A stretch of 64,000 nt of DNA from Erysipelothrix piscisicarius. Its GTDB lineage: Bacteria; Bacillota_I; Bacilli_A; Erysipelotrichales; Erysipelotrichaceae. Location of the stretch: assembly GCF_003931795.1 (NCBI RefSeq), contig NZ_CP034234.1, positions 496,001 to 560,000 on the forward strand. The letters are read 5' to 3'. Within the stretch, counting starts at the first letter, position 1. The number at the start of each line of letters is the position of its first letter. Positions 44,644 to 53,758 of this stretch are shown here, in pieces. The notes under the pieces were generated by a model. The model had not been told where the DNA came from and made no database searches. It saw only the letters and a list, made by a program, of their open reading frames with translations. The position numbers were made by a program, and so were the translations under genes.

Positions 44644-45207
44644 ATGGAAAAACAACGCTGCGAGTGGGCGAATCGTAATCCCTTGGAAATGATGTATCAC
44701 GATACAGAATGGGGTCGTAAGTCTGAAGATGATCGCTATTTATTTGAAATGTTGATTTTAGAAGGTATGCAAAGTGGTTTAAGTTGGACGACGATTATTG
44801 CGAAACGTGAGGGGATGCGCGAAGCTTTTGCGAATTTCGAACCAGCACGACTGATCCGTTTTACCGAAGAGGATGTAGAGCGTCTTGTTTTAAATCCGAA
44901 TATTATCCGTCACCGTCTTAAAATTCAGGCAGTCATATCCAATGCACACGCGTATTATAAACTCACAGAGGAACATGATAGTTTGGCAAAGTTTTTATGG
45001 CGTTATGTTGATTACAAACCAATCATCAATCATTACCAAGATATGTCCGAAGTTCCTGCATCCACACCCCTTTCCGTTCAAATGAGTAAAGATTTGAAGA
45101 AACTGGGATTTAAGTTTGTCGGTCCAACGACAATTTATGCTCTCATGCAAGCTGTAGGCATGGTAGATGATCATTTAGAAGATTGTTTTCTTAAAACACA
45201 TGAATAA
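44644..45207 (+). CDS. tag: DNA-3-methyladenine glycosylase I
   Basis: A 187-aa base-excision enzyme specific for 3-methyladenine. The zinc ligands are Cys6 in QRCEWANRNP, His in YHDTEWG, and His/Cys in DDHLEDCF at the C-terminus. The catalytic core has LILEGMQSGLSWTTIIAKRE. It has a TATAAT (44619-44624) and AAAGGAG before ATG 44644. Its terminator has been split by an IS (45219-45233 and 46549-46563). Confidence 0.95.
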   Translation: MEKQRCEWANRNPLEMMYHDTEWGRKSEDDRYLFEMLILEGMQSGLSWTTIIAKREGMREAFANFEPARLIRFTEEDVERLVLNPNIIRHRLKIQAVISNAHAYYKLTEEHDSLAKFLWRYVDYKPIINHYQDMSEVPASTPLSVQMSKDLKKLGFKFVGPTTIYALMQAVGMVDDHLEDCFLKTHE

Positions 45208-45218
45208 TCAAAAAAAGA

Positions 45219-45233
45219 TCCACGTAATCGTGG
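45219..45233 (+). repeat. Left copy of a duplicated terminator hairpin
   Basis: TCCACGTAATCGTGG, identical to 46549-46563 in direct orientation. Here it has the A-run on its left but no T-run on its right. Confidence 0.85.
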
Positions 45234-46548
45234 AGTAGTAAACTAAAAGTAGACAAGTAAAAAAGACTTGTCTACTTTTTTGTGTAATAATAAAATCAGA
45301 GATAAAACGGAGGTATTAATGATGGGAAGACCCAAAGGTGGATTAAATAATAAATGGACTTATGAGGATCGTATTAAAGTCGTTACACGTCATATTGATG
45401 AACATATAAGTGCTGCGAAACTATCACAAGTCCTAAAGGAACGATTAATGGTTGGATTGATCGATTCATGCGCGATGGTAAAGAGGGTTTAAAACAAGAA
45501 AAGACAGGAAATCATTTTCTGCGCTTCATACGAGTAAATCATTAACTGAGCTCGAACGACTTCAACTCGAAATTCTAAAACGAGATATTGAGATTGCACG
45601 ATTAAAAAGGGTACCAGGTGAAAGGTTGGTGTAAACAAGGAGTTCGTTACTTTAAAGACAAGAATTCCAAATAGCACATGACTTATCTTTTAAACATCCG
45701 ATTACGTTCATTTTAGATTTATGAATTTGAACCGATCTGGTTATTACAAGTGGTTAAAGCATAAGAATGATCTCAATATTTATGAACAAAAGAGCGATTC
45801 TTAGCTTTGTGATTAAAGACTGGCATCGCCGTTTTCAAGTTATGGTTATCATGATATCGCTGCAGTCATGAAAGCAAAGTGATTTAGGGATTGAATTTTC
45901 CGATAATTTAATCCACAAGTGTTGCAAGTTTTAAATATTAAATCAAAAGTTAAACACTATTCCTATAAAACCTGGAACACAAAGTCGAATTTATCCTAAT
46001 ATTATAAAGAATCAATGGAGGCAGCAAACCTTTAGAAATTATTGTTTCAGATATGACACATATTCGAAACAAAGGGATTAATATGAATGGACTTTAATGG
46101 TTGATACCTTTAACAATGAAATTATCAGTTCTGCATTATCGCGTACAACTGGTGATCCTAAGCCTTACTACAAGTGTCTCGAGGATCTCCTTGCGCTACT
46201 TAAGGATAATAAAAACAGCTCCACGATTCTTCACACAGATCAAGGAGCTGTCTACCACTCTAAAGCTTTCGCTAAAGCGCATGAAAATTATAACATAATT
46301 AGATCTATGTCGCGAGCTGGAACACCTACAGATAATCAATTATCGAATCATTAAATGGATGGATTAAAGCAGAAATGGCGTGTGATTATCAATACTGGTC
46401 CGTAGATAACTTTGAAAATTTTATCGAAGAATATGTACATTATTTCAATTTTGAAAGACCTGCTTACTGTTTAAATTACAAAACCCTATCAATATAAAAT
46501 GGATAAGGGTTTCTAGTCTTTTATTAATGTCTACTTTTGTTTGACAAC
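45234..46548 (+). mobile_element. Decayed IS3-family element inside the tag terminator
   Basis: Imperfect inverted ends (AGTAGTAAACTAAAAGTAGAC at the left; complement GTTGTCAAACAAAAGTAGAC at the right). The left end includes a second hairpin with T run (45247-45281). About 1.3 kb with fragments of orfA and orfB. It is bounded by two direct copies of the hairpin TCCACGTAATCGTGG. Confidence 0.8.
45318..46490 (+). pseudogene. Fragmented IS3-family transposase
   Basis: OrfA remnant MMGRPKGGLNNKWTYEDRIK breaks near 45435. OrfB pieces are spread over frames up to about 46490, including ILHTDQGAVYHS (second Asp) and PTDNQLSNH, where the catalytic Glu frame is lost near 46345. Multiple indels and stops exclude function. 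Confidence 0.8.
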
Positions 46549-46563
46549 TCCACGTAATCGTGG
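46549..46563 (+). repeat. Right copy of the duplicated terminator hairpin
   Basis: Same 15 bases as 45219-45233, here followed by GTC and five T. Joining the outer halves restores GATCCACG-TAAT-CGTGGGTC with an A run before and a T run after, a full bidirectional terminator between tag and the small minus-strand gene. Confidence 0.85.
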
Positions 46564-46569
46564 GTCTTT

Positions 46570-46731
46570 TTAGGCACCAAAAAAGAAAATTAAGGAACCA
46601 ATCATTAAGGCAATTAGAATCCAGTAGATAAGCATCGCTACCACTTGCTTTTTTGTATCGCTCCATTCTTTCGCATCGACGTAGAAAATCGCAATACATC
46701 CGATAACAACTTCAAATAATACTTCTAACAT
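46570..46731 (-). CDS. Small membrane protein, 53 aa
   Basis: MLEVLFEVVIGCIAIFYVDA begins a protein with two hydrophobic segments (residues 3-18 and 32-51) joined by a short polar loop DAKEWSDTKKQ. GGGAGGGG is just upstream of ATG 46731. The gene stops at the T-run of the terminator. I recognise no family; the ribosome site and clean hydrophobic pattern favour a real gene. An overlapping longer frame in this stretch is a shadow. Confidence 0.65.
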   Translation of the reverse strand: MLEVLFEVVIGCIAIFYVDAKEWSDTKKQVVAMLIYWILIALMIGSLIFFFGA

Positions 46732-46793
46732 CGTTCCCCTCCCATAATAGATATATTATAAAGCATAGGTTTATGAAATAGTTATCCACTCGA

Positions 46794-47207
46794 TCATTTT
46801 TTAGTAAATTTAAGATATGCGTCCAAGGCATTCACGGTCGTTACGGTTAGATTCTGTGGTAATTCATCAAGGGGAAACCAACCCATACCACCCAATGCGT
46901 CGGGTTCCATTAGACATGGATTACCGTCGGTAATGTGCGCAAGATATGTTGGGGCAACATAATGCACGCCTTCTTCAATCAAAATATGATTGGTCGCACA
47001 CAAAAGTTGATCCAATTGGATCTCTAGATTTAGTTCTTCTTTGATTTCGCGTTTTACCGCATCTTCCAAGGTTTGATAGAGTTCAACTTTTCCACCAGGT
47101 AAGCTCCAGTGATCTTTTTCTGGACTTTTTTTTCGTAAAACAAGTAGAACTTCACCTTCTTGCAGAATCATGGCACCTACGCCAACACGGGGTTCATTTT
47201 TTATCAT
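46794..47207 (-). CDS. Nudix hydrolase
   Basis: A 137-aa pyrophosphohydrolase. The Nudix box GGKVELYQTLEDAVKREIKE followed by ELNL fits GX5EX7REUXEEXGU with Asn-Leu at the end. The VGAMILQEGEVLLVLRKKS start resembles the MutT/8-oxo-dGTPase and ADP-ribose groups; substrate not inferable. Divergent from the pepV region. Confidence 0.88.
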   Translation of the reverse strand: MIKNEPRVGVGAMILQEGEVLLVLRKKSPEKDHWSLPGGKVELYQTLEDAVKREIKEELNLEIQLDQLLCATNHILIEEGVHYVAPTYLAHITDGNPCLMEPDALGGMGWFPLDELPQNLTVTTVNALDAYLKFTKK

Positions 47208-47321
47208 GAGTATCTCCTTATTATTACATCAAGTATACCGCATCTCATATTGTTTGTGAGTGAGTATCACGAGTTCGGTCAAGGGTAAACAGGAGAAGGG
47301 GTACTTTATCCATGCACTCTT

Positions 47322-47360
47322 TGGTATAATAATAAGAGAACGTTTCAAGGTTGCTTGAAA
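47322..47360 (+). promoter_or_regulatory. Extended -10 promoter and leader hairpin before pepV remnant
   Basis: TGGTATAAT (47322-47330) is an extended -10. It is followed by a perfect 7-bp hairpin TTTCAAG/CTTGAAA (47343-47349, 47354-47360) in the leader, 16 bp before the start codon; it could be an operator or a 5' mRNA stabiliser. Confidence 0.5.
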
Positions 47361-47376
47361 TGAATGAGGAGGATCT

Positions 47377-48705
47377 ATGGACTTAAATACAAAAGTAGAA
47401 TCAGTTTTTGAAGATTATAAACGTGATTTGGAACGCCTTGTATCGATTGCAAGTGTTCTTGACGAAGAAGGTCAAAAACCATTTGGCCAAGAAATCCAAA
47501 AAGCACTTGAAGAAGTGTTAGCGATTGCGAAGGAAATGGGCTTTAATACATTTATCGACCCAGAAGGCTACTACGGTTATGCGGAAATTGGTGAAGGCGA
47601 GGAAATGTTTGGTGTGTTGGGACATATGGACGTTGTTCCTGCTGGAAATCTTGCATCATGGAATACCAATCCTTTTGAATTGGTTGAAAAAGATGGCATG
47701 TTGTTTGGACGTGGAACTTCCGATGACAAGGGACCAACGTTAGCCGCTATGTATGCATTGAAAATGTTGTTGGATGAAGGGAAATCTTTAAACCAACGTG
47801 TTCGCTTTATTTTCGGTACGGATGAGGAATCCTTATGGCGTTGTATGAATGCTTATGTTGCGAAGGAAGAACTTCCAACTCAAGGATTTACACCGGATTC
47901 ATCTTTCCCATTGATTTATGCGGAAAAAGGGTTGATTGAGTTTACACTCACAACACATCAAATTACCGACATTAAATTTAATGGTGGTGGTGCCTTGAAT
48001 GCAGTACCGGCTGAAGCATCAACGACATTTGATCCTGAAGTGGTGAAAGCCTTGGATGAATTGGGTTATCCTTATGAAATTAAGGATGATGTGATTACCG
48101 TTACGGGTAAAGCCATGCATGCCCAAGTTGCCGATCAAGGTGAAAATGCAATTACGCATTTAGCTCATGCATTGTATACAGCGGGAAAACGAAGTGAAAT
48201 GATCGATTTTATTGTGGAAAATGCTTAGATCAAACGGTAAACTCATCTTTGGTGATGTTTATGATGATGTATCCGAAAATTAATGCTTAATGTTGGGAAA
48301 GTAAGTTTTAAAGAAAACATCCAAGAAATTGGAATTGATATCCGTTTCCCTGTTACTTATCCAAAAGAAGAAGTAGAAACAAATCTTAAAAAAGCAGCCC
48401 ATGAACATTCGGTTGTTGTAGAATTGTTTGATTATTTAAAATCCATTTATGTGGAAAAAGATTCTGAGTTTATTCAAAGTCTTATGGGTGCATACCAAAG
48501 CATTACCGGCGATATGGAATCCGAGCCAAAGACAAGTGGTGGTGCAACGTATGCACGTGCCATGGATAATGTCGTAGCATTTGGTGCCATTTTACCAGGC
48601 GGGGTGAAGACAGAACATCAACCAAACGAATGCATCAGTATTAAAGATATGAAAATTGCGATGGCAGTTTATGCGCAAGCATTCTTAAATCTTGTGATTC
48701 AGTAA
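47377..48705 (+). pseudogene. pepV: M20 dipeptidase PepV, broken
   Basis: The first 283 codons are a clear PepV: metal ligands in GVLGHMDVVPAG and RGTSDDKGP, DEESLWRC and the lid region. They end at TAG 48226-48228. The next 54 nt continue the protein in another frame (NGKLIFGDVYDDVS), and from about 48280 the original frame returns (LNVGKVSFKENIQEIGIDIR) to the stop at 48705, including GATYARAMDN. So two compensating indels, at about 48228 and 48276, destroy an otherwise full-length, about 460-residue cytoplasmic dipeptidase. The transporter downstream suggests dipeptide use. Confidence 0.88.
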
Positions 48706-48732
48706 ATAGAAGTCAGTAGGGGAAAATAAAGT

Positions 48733-50280
48733 ATGAGTGAAACAAAAAAACGTTTTAAAATGCCTACGTCTTATAAAATTGTCTTTTTTGCTTTAGTTAT
48801 CACTGCGATTTTGAGTTATGTTGTACCTCAATCGGTTTTTGATAAAGAAGCGGGAAGCATTGTATTTAACGCAGCATTTGGTGAAAACGGTGAAATTATT
48901 CGTGGTGTGGGTCTAAGACCGTTTGGCTTTTGGGATGTCTTAATGGACCCAATTCAAGGATTTCAAGCAGCAAGTGATGTTGCGATTGGGATCTTATGTG
49001 CCGGTGGTTTCTTGAATGTATTAAATCATGTCGGTGCTTTGGATGCGGGTATTGGTCGTATTCTAGAGCGTTTTGAAGGGAATGTCTTAATTGCGGTGAT
49101 GATGTTTATCTTTGCCGTATTAGGAACATCATTTGGTTTCTGGGAAGAGATTACAGCGTTCTCAGTTGTGATTGTGCCAATGTTTGTTCTCGCAGGGTAC
49201 GACGTTATGACCGGATTGGGGGTTCTCTTTATTGGGGCAACAATCGGTAATATGTCCAGTCTTGTGAATCCTTTTTCCACAGGTGCTGCTGTTGCCGCAA
49301 TTGGAAATCCAGATCTTACAATTGGATCAGGAATTGTATTACGCTCAATAATCTTCTTAGCACTCTATGTTGTTGGGACGATGTTGATGATTCGTTATGC
49401 GTCTCGTGTTAAAAAGAATCCAGAAAAATCAGTGTTAGCAGATTGTGAAGGGGTAAATACCCTTGTGGATAAGAATGAATCCTTACCGGAATTCACAACA
49501 CAACGTAAGTGGTCTGCACTTGTCTTGATTTTAATTGTAGTTATCATCATTCTTGGATACTTCCCATGGGAAGAAATCGCAGGAACTGAGGTGGCAAATA
49601 TCGTAAACAGTCCATTCACAGCCCTTGCGAAAGTTCCGGTGTTGGGATCCATTTTTGGGGCAGGTCATGTTTCAAGACTTGGAACATGGGGCTTTAATGA
49701 GTTTGCATTCCTCTTTGTATTGGGCGCATTCTTACTTAAATTTATAAATAAAATGTCTGAGACAGAATTCTTAGATGTATTTATCGATGGAATGAAAGAT
49801 TTATTTGGTGTTGTGGTTGTACTTGCGATTGCACGTGGGATCGCAATTATTATGGGGAGTTCCACAGAAGGAATGTCCATCACCTTCATCTATTGGATTT
49901 CGGGTGCGTTAAGTGCGGTTCCTACATGGGTGTTTGGTTTATTCGCGATTGCATCGTATGTGCTTATTGGTGTATTCCTTCAATCCACAAGTGGGGTTGC
50001 GGGTATCTCGATGCCAATTCTTGGTGCTGTAGCTTCTGCAGTCTTTGCGGCAAGTGCAATTGGTGAATCGGGTGGACAAATTATCTTAATTAGTGCCTTT
50101 GTGGCAGGAATTAACTTTATGGCCGCCATTTATCCAAGTGCAACGCTAATGGGAACTTTGGAATTTGTGAATGTTCCTTATGATAAATATCTGAAATTCA
50201 CACTTCGCATTTTATCAGTCTTATTAATCGTTGCTGCGGTCATCATATCCGTTGCATCTGCAGTTGGATTTGTAAAATAG
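48733..50280 (+). CDS. YfcC-family membrane transporter
   Basis: A 515-aa protein with about twelve membrane segments, similar to the YfcC/ArcD-like group of basic amino-acid or peptide-linked carriers (IGNMSSLVNPFSTGAAVAAI; FLQSTSGVAGISMPILGAV). The paired re-entrant GxxxxxxNPF and TSG regions are typical. Gene order pepV-transporter-acetyltransferase suggests an operon for uptake and breakdown of peptides or amino acids. It starts at ATG 48733, 27 bp after pepV, with AGGGGA upstream. Confidence 0.82.
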   Translation: MSETKKRFKMPTSYKIVFFALVITAILSYVVPQSVFDKEAGSIVFNAAFGENGEIIRGVGLRPFGFWDVLMDPIQGFQAASDVAIGILCAGGFLNVLNHVGALDAGIGRILERFEGNVLIAVMMFIFAVLGTSFGFWEEITAFSVVIVPMFVLAGYDVMTGLGVLFIGATIGNMSSLVNPFSTGAAVAAIGNPDLTIGSGIVLRSIIFLALYVVGTMLMIRYASRVKKNPEKSVLADCEGVNTLVDKNESLPEFTTQRKWSALVLILIVVIIILGYFPWEEIAGTEVANIVNSPFTALAKVPVLGSIFGAGHVSRLGTWGFNEFAFLFVLGAFLLKFINKMSETEFLDVFIDGMKDLFGVVVVLAIARGIAIIMGSSTEGMSITFIYWISGALSAVPTWVFGLFAIASYVLIGVFLQSTSGVAGISMPILGAVASAVFAASAIGESGGQIILISAFVAGINFMAAIYPSATLMGTLEFVNVPYDKYLKFTLRILSVLLIVAAVIISVASAVGFVK

Positions 50281-50295
50281 AACGAGGAAAAAACA

Positions 50296-50796
50296 ATGAA
50301 CCTAAATTTTAAAAAGTTTACAGCAGAACATATTCCGGCCTATTACACATGGCGTAATGACCCCGAGGTCGCAATTTTTGATCAGTCTCAATTCCTAAGA
50401 CCGATGTCTTTCGAAGAAGTTGAAACATGGAGTCAGATCATGGTTGATGGGATGACTTATGTCATTTGTGATGGCGACAAACCAATTGGAACGTGTGCAT
50501 TTATGAACCTCGATCAACGAAATCGTCATGCAGAACTTGCAATTGTAATTGGGGATAAAAATTATTGGGGTAAAGGTTATGGGAAACTTATTATGGCTCA
50601 ACTTATTGAGTGGGGCTTTGAGGGTCTTAATCTTAATCGCCTTTACCTTCATGTATTTGATTTCAATAAACGTGCCATTGCACTCTATGAAAAAATGGGT
50701 TTTGTTGAAGAAGGAAGAATGCGTGAAATGCTTTATCGAAATGGGAAGTATCACGATGTGCTCTGCTATGGTTTATTAAAATCAGAGTTAAAATAA
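50296..50796 (+). CDS. GNAT acetyltransferase, RimJ/RimL/SpeG type
   Basis: A 166-aa acetyltransferase: ITW-like start (YYTWRNDPEVAIFDQS), acetyl-CoA loop NYWGKGYGKLIMAQLIEWGF and C-terminal NKRAIALYEKMGFVEEGRMR. The order resembles spermidine N-acetyltransferases, but the substrate is not certain. It begins 15 bp after the transporter with ACGAGG upstream and ends at a bidirectional terminator. Confidence 0.86.
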   Translation: MNLNFKKFTAEHIPAYYTWRNDPEVAIFDQSQFLRPMSFEEVETWSQIMVDGMTYVICDGDKPIGTCAFMNLDQRNRHAELAIVIGDKNYWGKGYGKLIMAQLIEWGFEGLNLNRLYLHVFDFNKRAIALYEKMGFVEEGRMREMLYRNGKYHDVLCYGLLKSELK

Positions 50797-50797
50797 G

Positions 50798-50826
50798 AAA
50801 AGACGCTAGGAATAGCGTCTTTTTTA
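50798..50826 (+). terminator. Bidirectional terminator
   Basis: Ten-base-pair perfect stem (50798-50807 with 50813-50822), A-run before and six T after, between convergent genes. Confidence 0.88.
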
Positions 50827-51084
50827 GTGACTTTGATTGTTTTTCGAGAATGTAAGATAAACTCGAATGTTTAAAAGTAATATTGAAATAAAACATAAGA
50901 AAAACAATGGTGGAATAGACCAGGAAACAAAGATCGTTTTGCTGATGAATTCGTAGTATATTCCAAACGGAATAACAAAATGAACAGCAAAGGTAATCAA
51001 AAATAAAATAAAACATAAAATAAAACATAAAACGATGTGAACCTTAAAATCTCGGTAAAGATCAAATACAGACTCATGATGCAT
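50824..51084 (-). CDS. Small two-segment membrane protein
   Basis: An 86-aa protein with two membrane segments (about residues 16-38 and 52-72), not recognised. AAAGGGGGGA precedes ATG 51084. It starts 22 bp downstream of the MerR regulator stop on the same strand, so it is likely cotranscribed with it. Part of segment one is encoded by a short tandem repeat (about 50999-51033, unit near AAAATAAAACAT). Confidence 0.65.
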   Translation of the reverse strand: MHHESVFDLYRDFKVHIVLCFILCFILFLITFAVHFVIPFGIYYEFISKTIFVSWSIPPLFFLCFISILLLNIRVYLTFSKNNQSH

Positions 51085-51106
51085 CGAAATCCCCCCTTTG
51101 CACCCC

Positions 51107-51934
51107 TTATTCTACACTGTTATCATCAAGAATACGAACGGAAAGTTCAATAATAAACTCATCTTCCGTTTTTACGGTAATCTCGTTAATAAGAAGCTTT
51201 TCATAGAATGCTTCGTCTAATACAAAGTGGTGTTTCGAAGCGTATGCAATCATCGCATCATAGCCAACAGACAACGTATCGTATGATCCATGATGATAAT
51301 ACGTTAAATAGGTTCCGCCGGGTTTTTCATAAAGATTTACGTTCTCAAGATCTCCAAGGGAAATCGCGTATAAATAATCCAATTCTCGATAACGCTTTTC
51401 GAGAATGGCACGCTTAGATGTAATGGAACCCACGTAATTGGTAAAGGTGATGCCATTATCAATACAAAAACTAACATAAGCTTTAAGAAAACTGTGGGGA
51501 TCTGAACTTACCGTCTGTCGACTAATAATCAAAGACTCGGGTTCAAGAACTTTCACTTCACAAACGTTTGCTTTAGAATGGGCCGCCAAATCCATTAAAT
51601 CGAGTGTATGTTTTATGAAACTTTGGCTGAGTTTTAATCTCTGGATCTGTTCATCAATTTTTTGGTTTCTTTGTGATAGAATATGAGTAAGGTTCTCGGG
51701 GGAACGAACATCCAGATATTCCTTAATATCTGTGAGTGGCATTCCTAAATCTTTTAGGAATGTAATAACAATAAAAGCATAATACTGATGATAGGCGTAG
51801 TATCGGTAACCATTTTGATCGGTGAATTCTGGTTTAAATAAATCAATTTCATCGTAATAAAATAAAACATGTTTCGGTACATGACAAATTTTTGCGAATT
51901 GACCGGTAGTAAGTTTATCCTTTTTTATGCTCAT
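51107..51934 (-). CDS. MerR-family regulator with GyrI-like ligand domain
   Basis: A 275-aa BmrR-type activator. The winged helix has [21 protein letters not shown], then [14 protein letters not shown], a dimer coiled coil around residues 80-115, and a C-terminal drug-binding-like domain with [20 protein letters not shown]. It is divergent from a two-gene ABC exporter; the shared 81-bp region holds a classic MerR promoter. It probably binds a hydrophobic drug and switches on the exporter. Confidence 0.9.
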   Translation of the reverse strand: MSIKKDKLTTGQFAKICHVPKHVLFYYDEIDLFKPEFTDQNGYRYYAYHQYYAFIVITFLKDLGMPLTDIKEYLDVRSPENLTHILSQRNQKIDEQIQRLKLSQSFIKHTLDLMDLAAHSKANVCEVKVLEPESLIISRQTVSSDPHSFLKAYVSFCIDNGITFTNYVGSITSKRAILEKRYRELDYLYAISLGDLENVNLYEKPGGTYLTYYHHGSYDTLSVGYDAMIAYASKHHFVLDEAFYEKLLINEITVKTEDEFIIELSVRILDDNSVE

Positions 51935-51948
51935 TATACGTTTTCTCC

Positions 51949-51979
51949 TTGACTATAAGGTTACCTTATACCTTATTAT
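51949..51979 (+). promoter_or_regulatory. MerR-type promoter, 19-bp spacer with perfect dyad
   Basis: TTGACT (51949-51954) and TATTAT (51974-51979) are 19 bp apart, the overlong spacer that MerR proteins untwist. The spacer begins with the perfect palindrome ATAAGGTTACCTTAT (51955-51969). The promoter faces the ABC exporter genes. Confidence 0.88.
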
Positions 51980-52015
51980 AGTTCAGTTGCAAAAAAATGT
52001 ACAGGAGGTAAAACT

Positions 52016-53758
52016 ATGAGATTAATTATTAGATATTTAAAGAAATATAAGATGTTATTTCTATTAAATATTGTCGCAATTCTGGCCTTTGCGCTTGTTG
52101 AGTTGGGAATTCCAACAGTCATGGGAACCATGATTAATGAGGGTGTGGGAACACAGAATATGGACTTAATTAAGAGCCAAGGTTTCTTGCTCCTTGGAGT
52201 TGCCATTCTTGGAGGTTTGGGGACAATCTTACTTAACTATACGTCGAGTCGTATTGCTACACGTATCACTCGCGATATACGTAACGATATGTTTGAAAAA
52301 TCTCAAGAATTTTCACACTCTGAGTATAATGAAATCGGGGTATCATCCTTAATTACACGTGTTTCTAATGATGTATACCAATTACAATTGTTTGTTCAAA
52401 TGTTATTACGTATGGGGCTTCATGCACCGTTTATGATTTTATTCAGTTCGGTTATGATTTTCCGTACCAATCAACGTCTTGCGCTTGTCATGGCAGGAAG
52501 TGTCCCTTTTATCCTTATCGTAGTAGGCATTGTAGGTAAGTTATCGGGACCGCTAAGTCGAAAACAACAAAGTCTTATGGATACCTTGAATCGTGTCACC
52601 CGTGAGAATATTACAGGTGTTCGTGTTATTCGTGCCTTCCGTAAGGATAAACATGAAACAGCACGTTTCCAAAAAATTAATAAAGATTATGCAAATGTTT
52701 CAAAGAAACTTTTCCGTGTGATGTCACGAGCAGAACCACTGTTCTTCTTTATCCTTGAATTATCCGTACTAACCATTATGTGGACCGCATCGGGGATGGT
52801 TGAAGCTGGAACATTAGAAGTTGGTTCAATCGTTGCCTTTTTAGAATACCAGTTCCATGCTTTATTCTCATTGTTGCTGTTTTCAGTTGTATTTATTATG
52901 TATCCACGTGCTGCCGTAAGTGCACGTCGTATTGAAGAAGTTTTAAATACAGAACCTATTATTAAAAACCCGGAAAATGGGGTTCATGAAGGTTCTGAAG
53001 AAACATCAATCGTCTTTGATCATGTCGATTTCGCATATCCAGATGGTGAGGCAAATGTTTTAGAAAACCTAAACTTCACCGCTAAAAAAGGTGAAACCGT
53101 AGCATTTATTGGTTCGACCGGTTCAGGGAAATCCACGTTGATTAACCTTATCGTTCGTTTTTACGATGTCACAAACGGTCGTGTCTTGGTGAACGGGGTT
53201 GATGTTCGAGAATGGGATTTATATTCCTTACGTTATAAAGTAGGCTTTATCCCACAAAAATCACTTTTATTCAGTGGTAGTATTTCACAAAACATACGTT
53301 ATGGAAAAGAAACAGCCAATGATCATGAAGTTGAAGAGAGTGCAGAACTTGCATCCGCTAAGGACTTCATTGAACAAAAACCTGATAAATATAATGAATG
53401 GATTAGTGAAGGTGGATCCAATGTATCCGGTGGGCAAAAACAGCGTTTAAGTATAGCGCGTGCGCTTGTACGTAAACCTGAGATTTATATCTTTGATGAT
53501 AGTTTCTCGGCGCTTGATTATAAAACCGATGCCTTGATTCGAAAGAACCTAAAAGAAGAAACAAAAGATGCAATTATGTTAGTTGTCGCACAACGTATTA
53601 GTTCGATTGTGGATGCAGACCGCATTATTGTATTAAATGAAGGAAAAATTGTTGGACAAGGGACTCATCTAGAATTAATCAAGAATTGTCCAATTTACAT
53701 TCAAATTGCAGAGTCTCAATTCAGTGAAAAGGAGATGGCAAAGTATGAAAAGTTATAA
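52016..53758 (+). CDS. Heterodimeric ABC exporter, subunit 1 (degenerate-site type)
   Basis: A 580-aa half-transporter: six membrane segments, then an ATPase. Walker A GSTGSGKST and signature [10 protein letters not shown] are normal, but the catalytic Glu after Walker B is Asp (IYIFDDSFSALD) and the switch His is Gln (VVAQRISS). It thus supplies the non-hydrolytic Walker half in a BmrC/TM287-like pair. AGGAGG lies before ATG 52016. The end overlaps subunit 2 by 14 nt. Expected role: export of drugs or amphiphiles under MerR control. Confidence 0.92.
   Translation: MRLIIRYLKKYKMLFLLNIVAILAFALVELGIPTVMGTMINEGVGTQNMDLIKSQGFLLLGVAILGGLGTILLNYTSSRIATRITRDIRNDMFEKSQEFSHSEYNEIGVSSLITRVSNDVYQLQLFVQMLLRMGLHAPFMILFSSVMIFRTNQRLALVMAGSVPFILIVVGIVGKLSGPLSRKQQSLMDTLNRVTRENITGVRVIRAFRKDKHETARFQKINKDYANVSKKLFRVMSRAEPLFFFILELSVLTIMWTASGMVEAGTLEVGSIVAFLEYQFHALFSLLLFSVVFIMYPRAAVSARRIEEVLNTEPIIKNPENGVHEGSEETSIVFDHVDFAYPDGEANVLENLNFTAKKGETVAFIGSTGSGKSTLINLIVRFYDVTNGRVLVNGVDVREWDLYSLRYKVGFIPQKSLLFSGSISQNIRYGKETANDHEVEESAELASAKDFIEQKPDKYNEWISEGGSNVSGGQKQRLSIARALVRKPEIYIFDDSFSALDYKTDALIRKNLKEETKDAIMLVVAQRISSIVDADRIIVLNEGKIVGQGTHLELIKNCPIYIQIAESQFSEKEMAKYEKL

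Noticed and set aside
50999-51036. AT-rich tandem repeats as a CRISPR or regulatory iteron array
   Set aside because: Units are about 12-15 bp without spacers and lie inside a membrane-protein ORF, encoding repeated hydrophobic residues.
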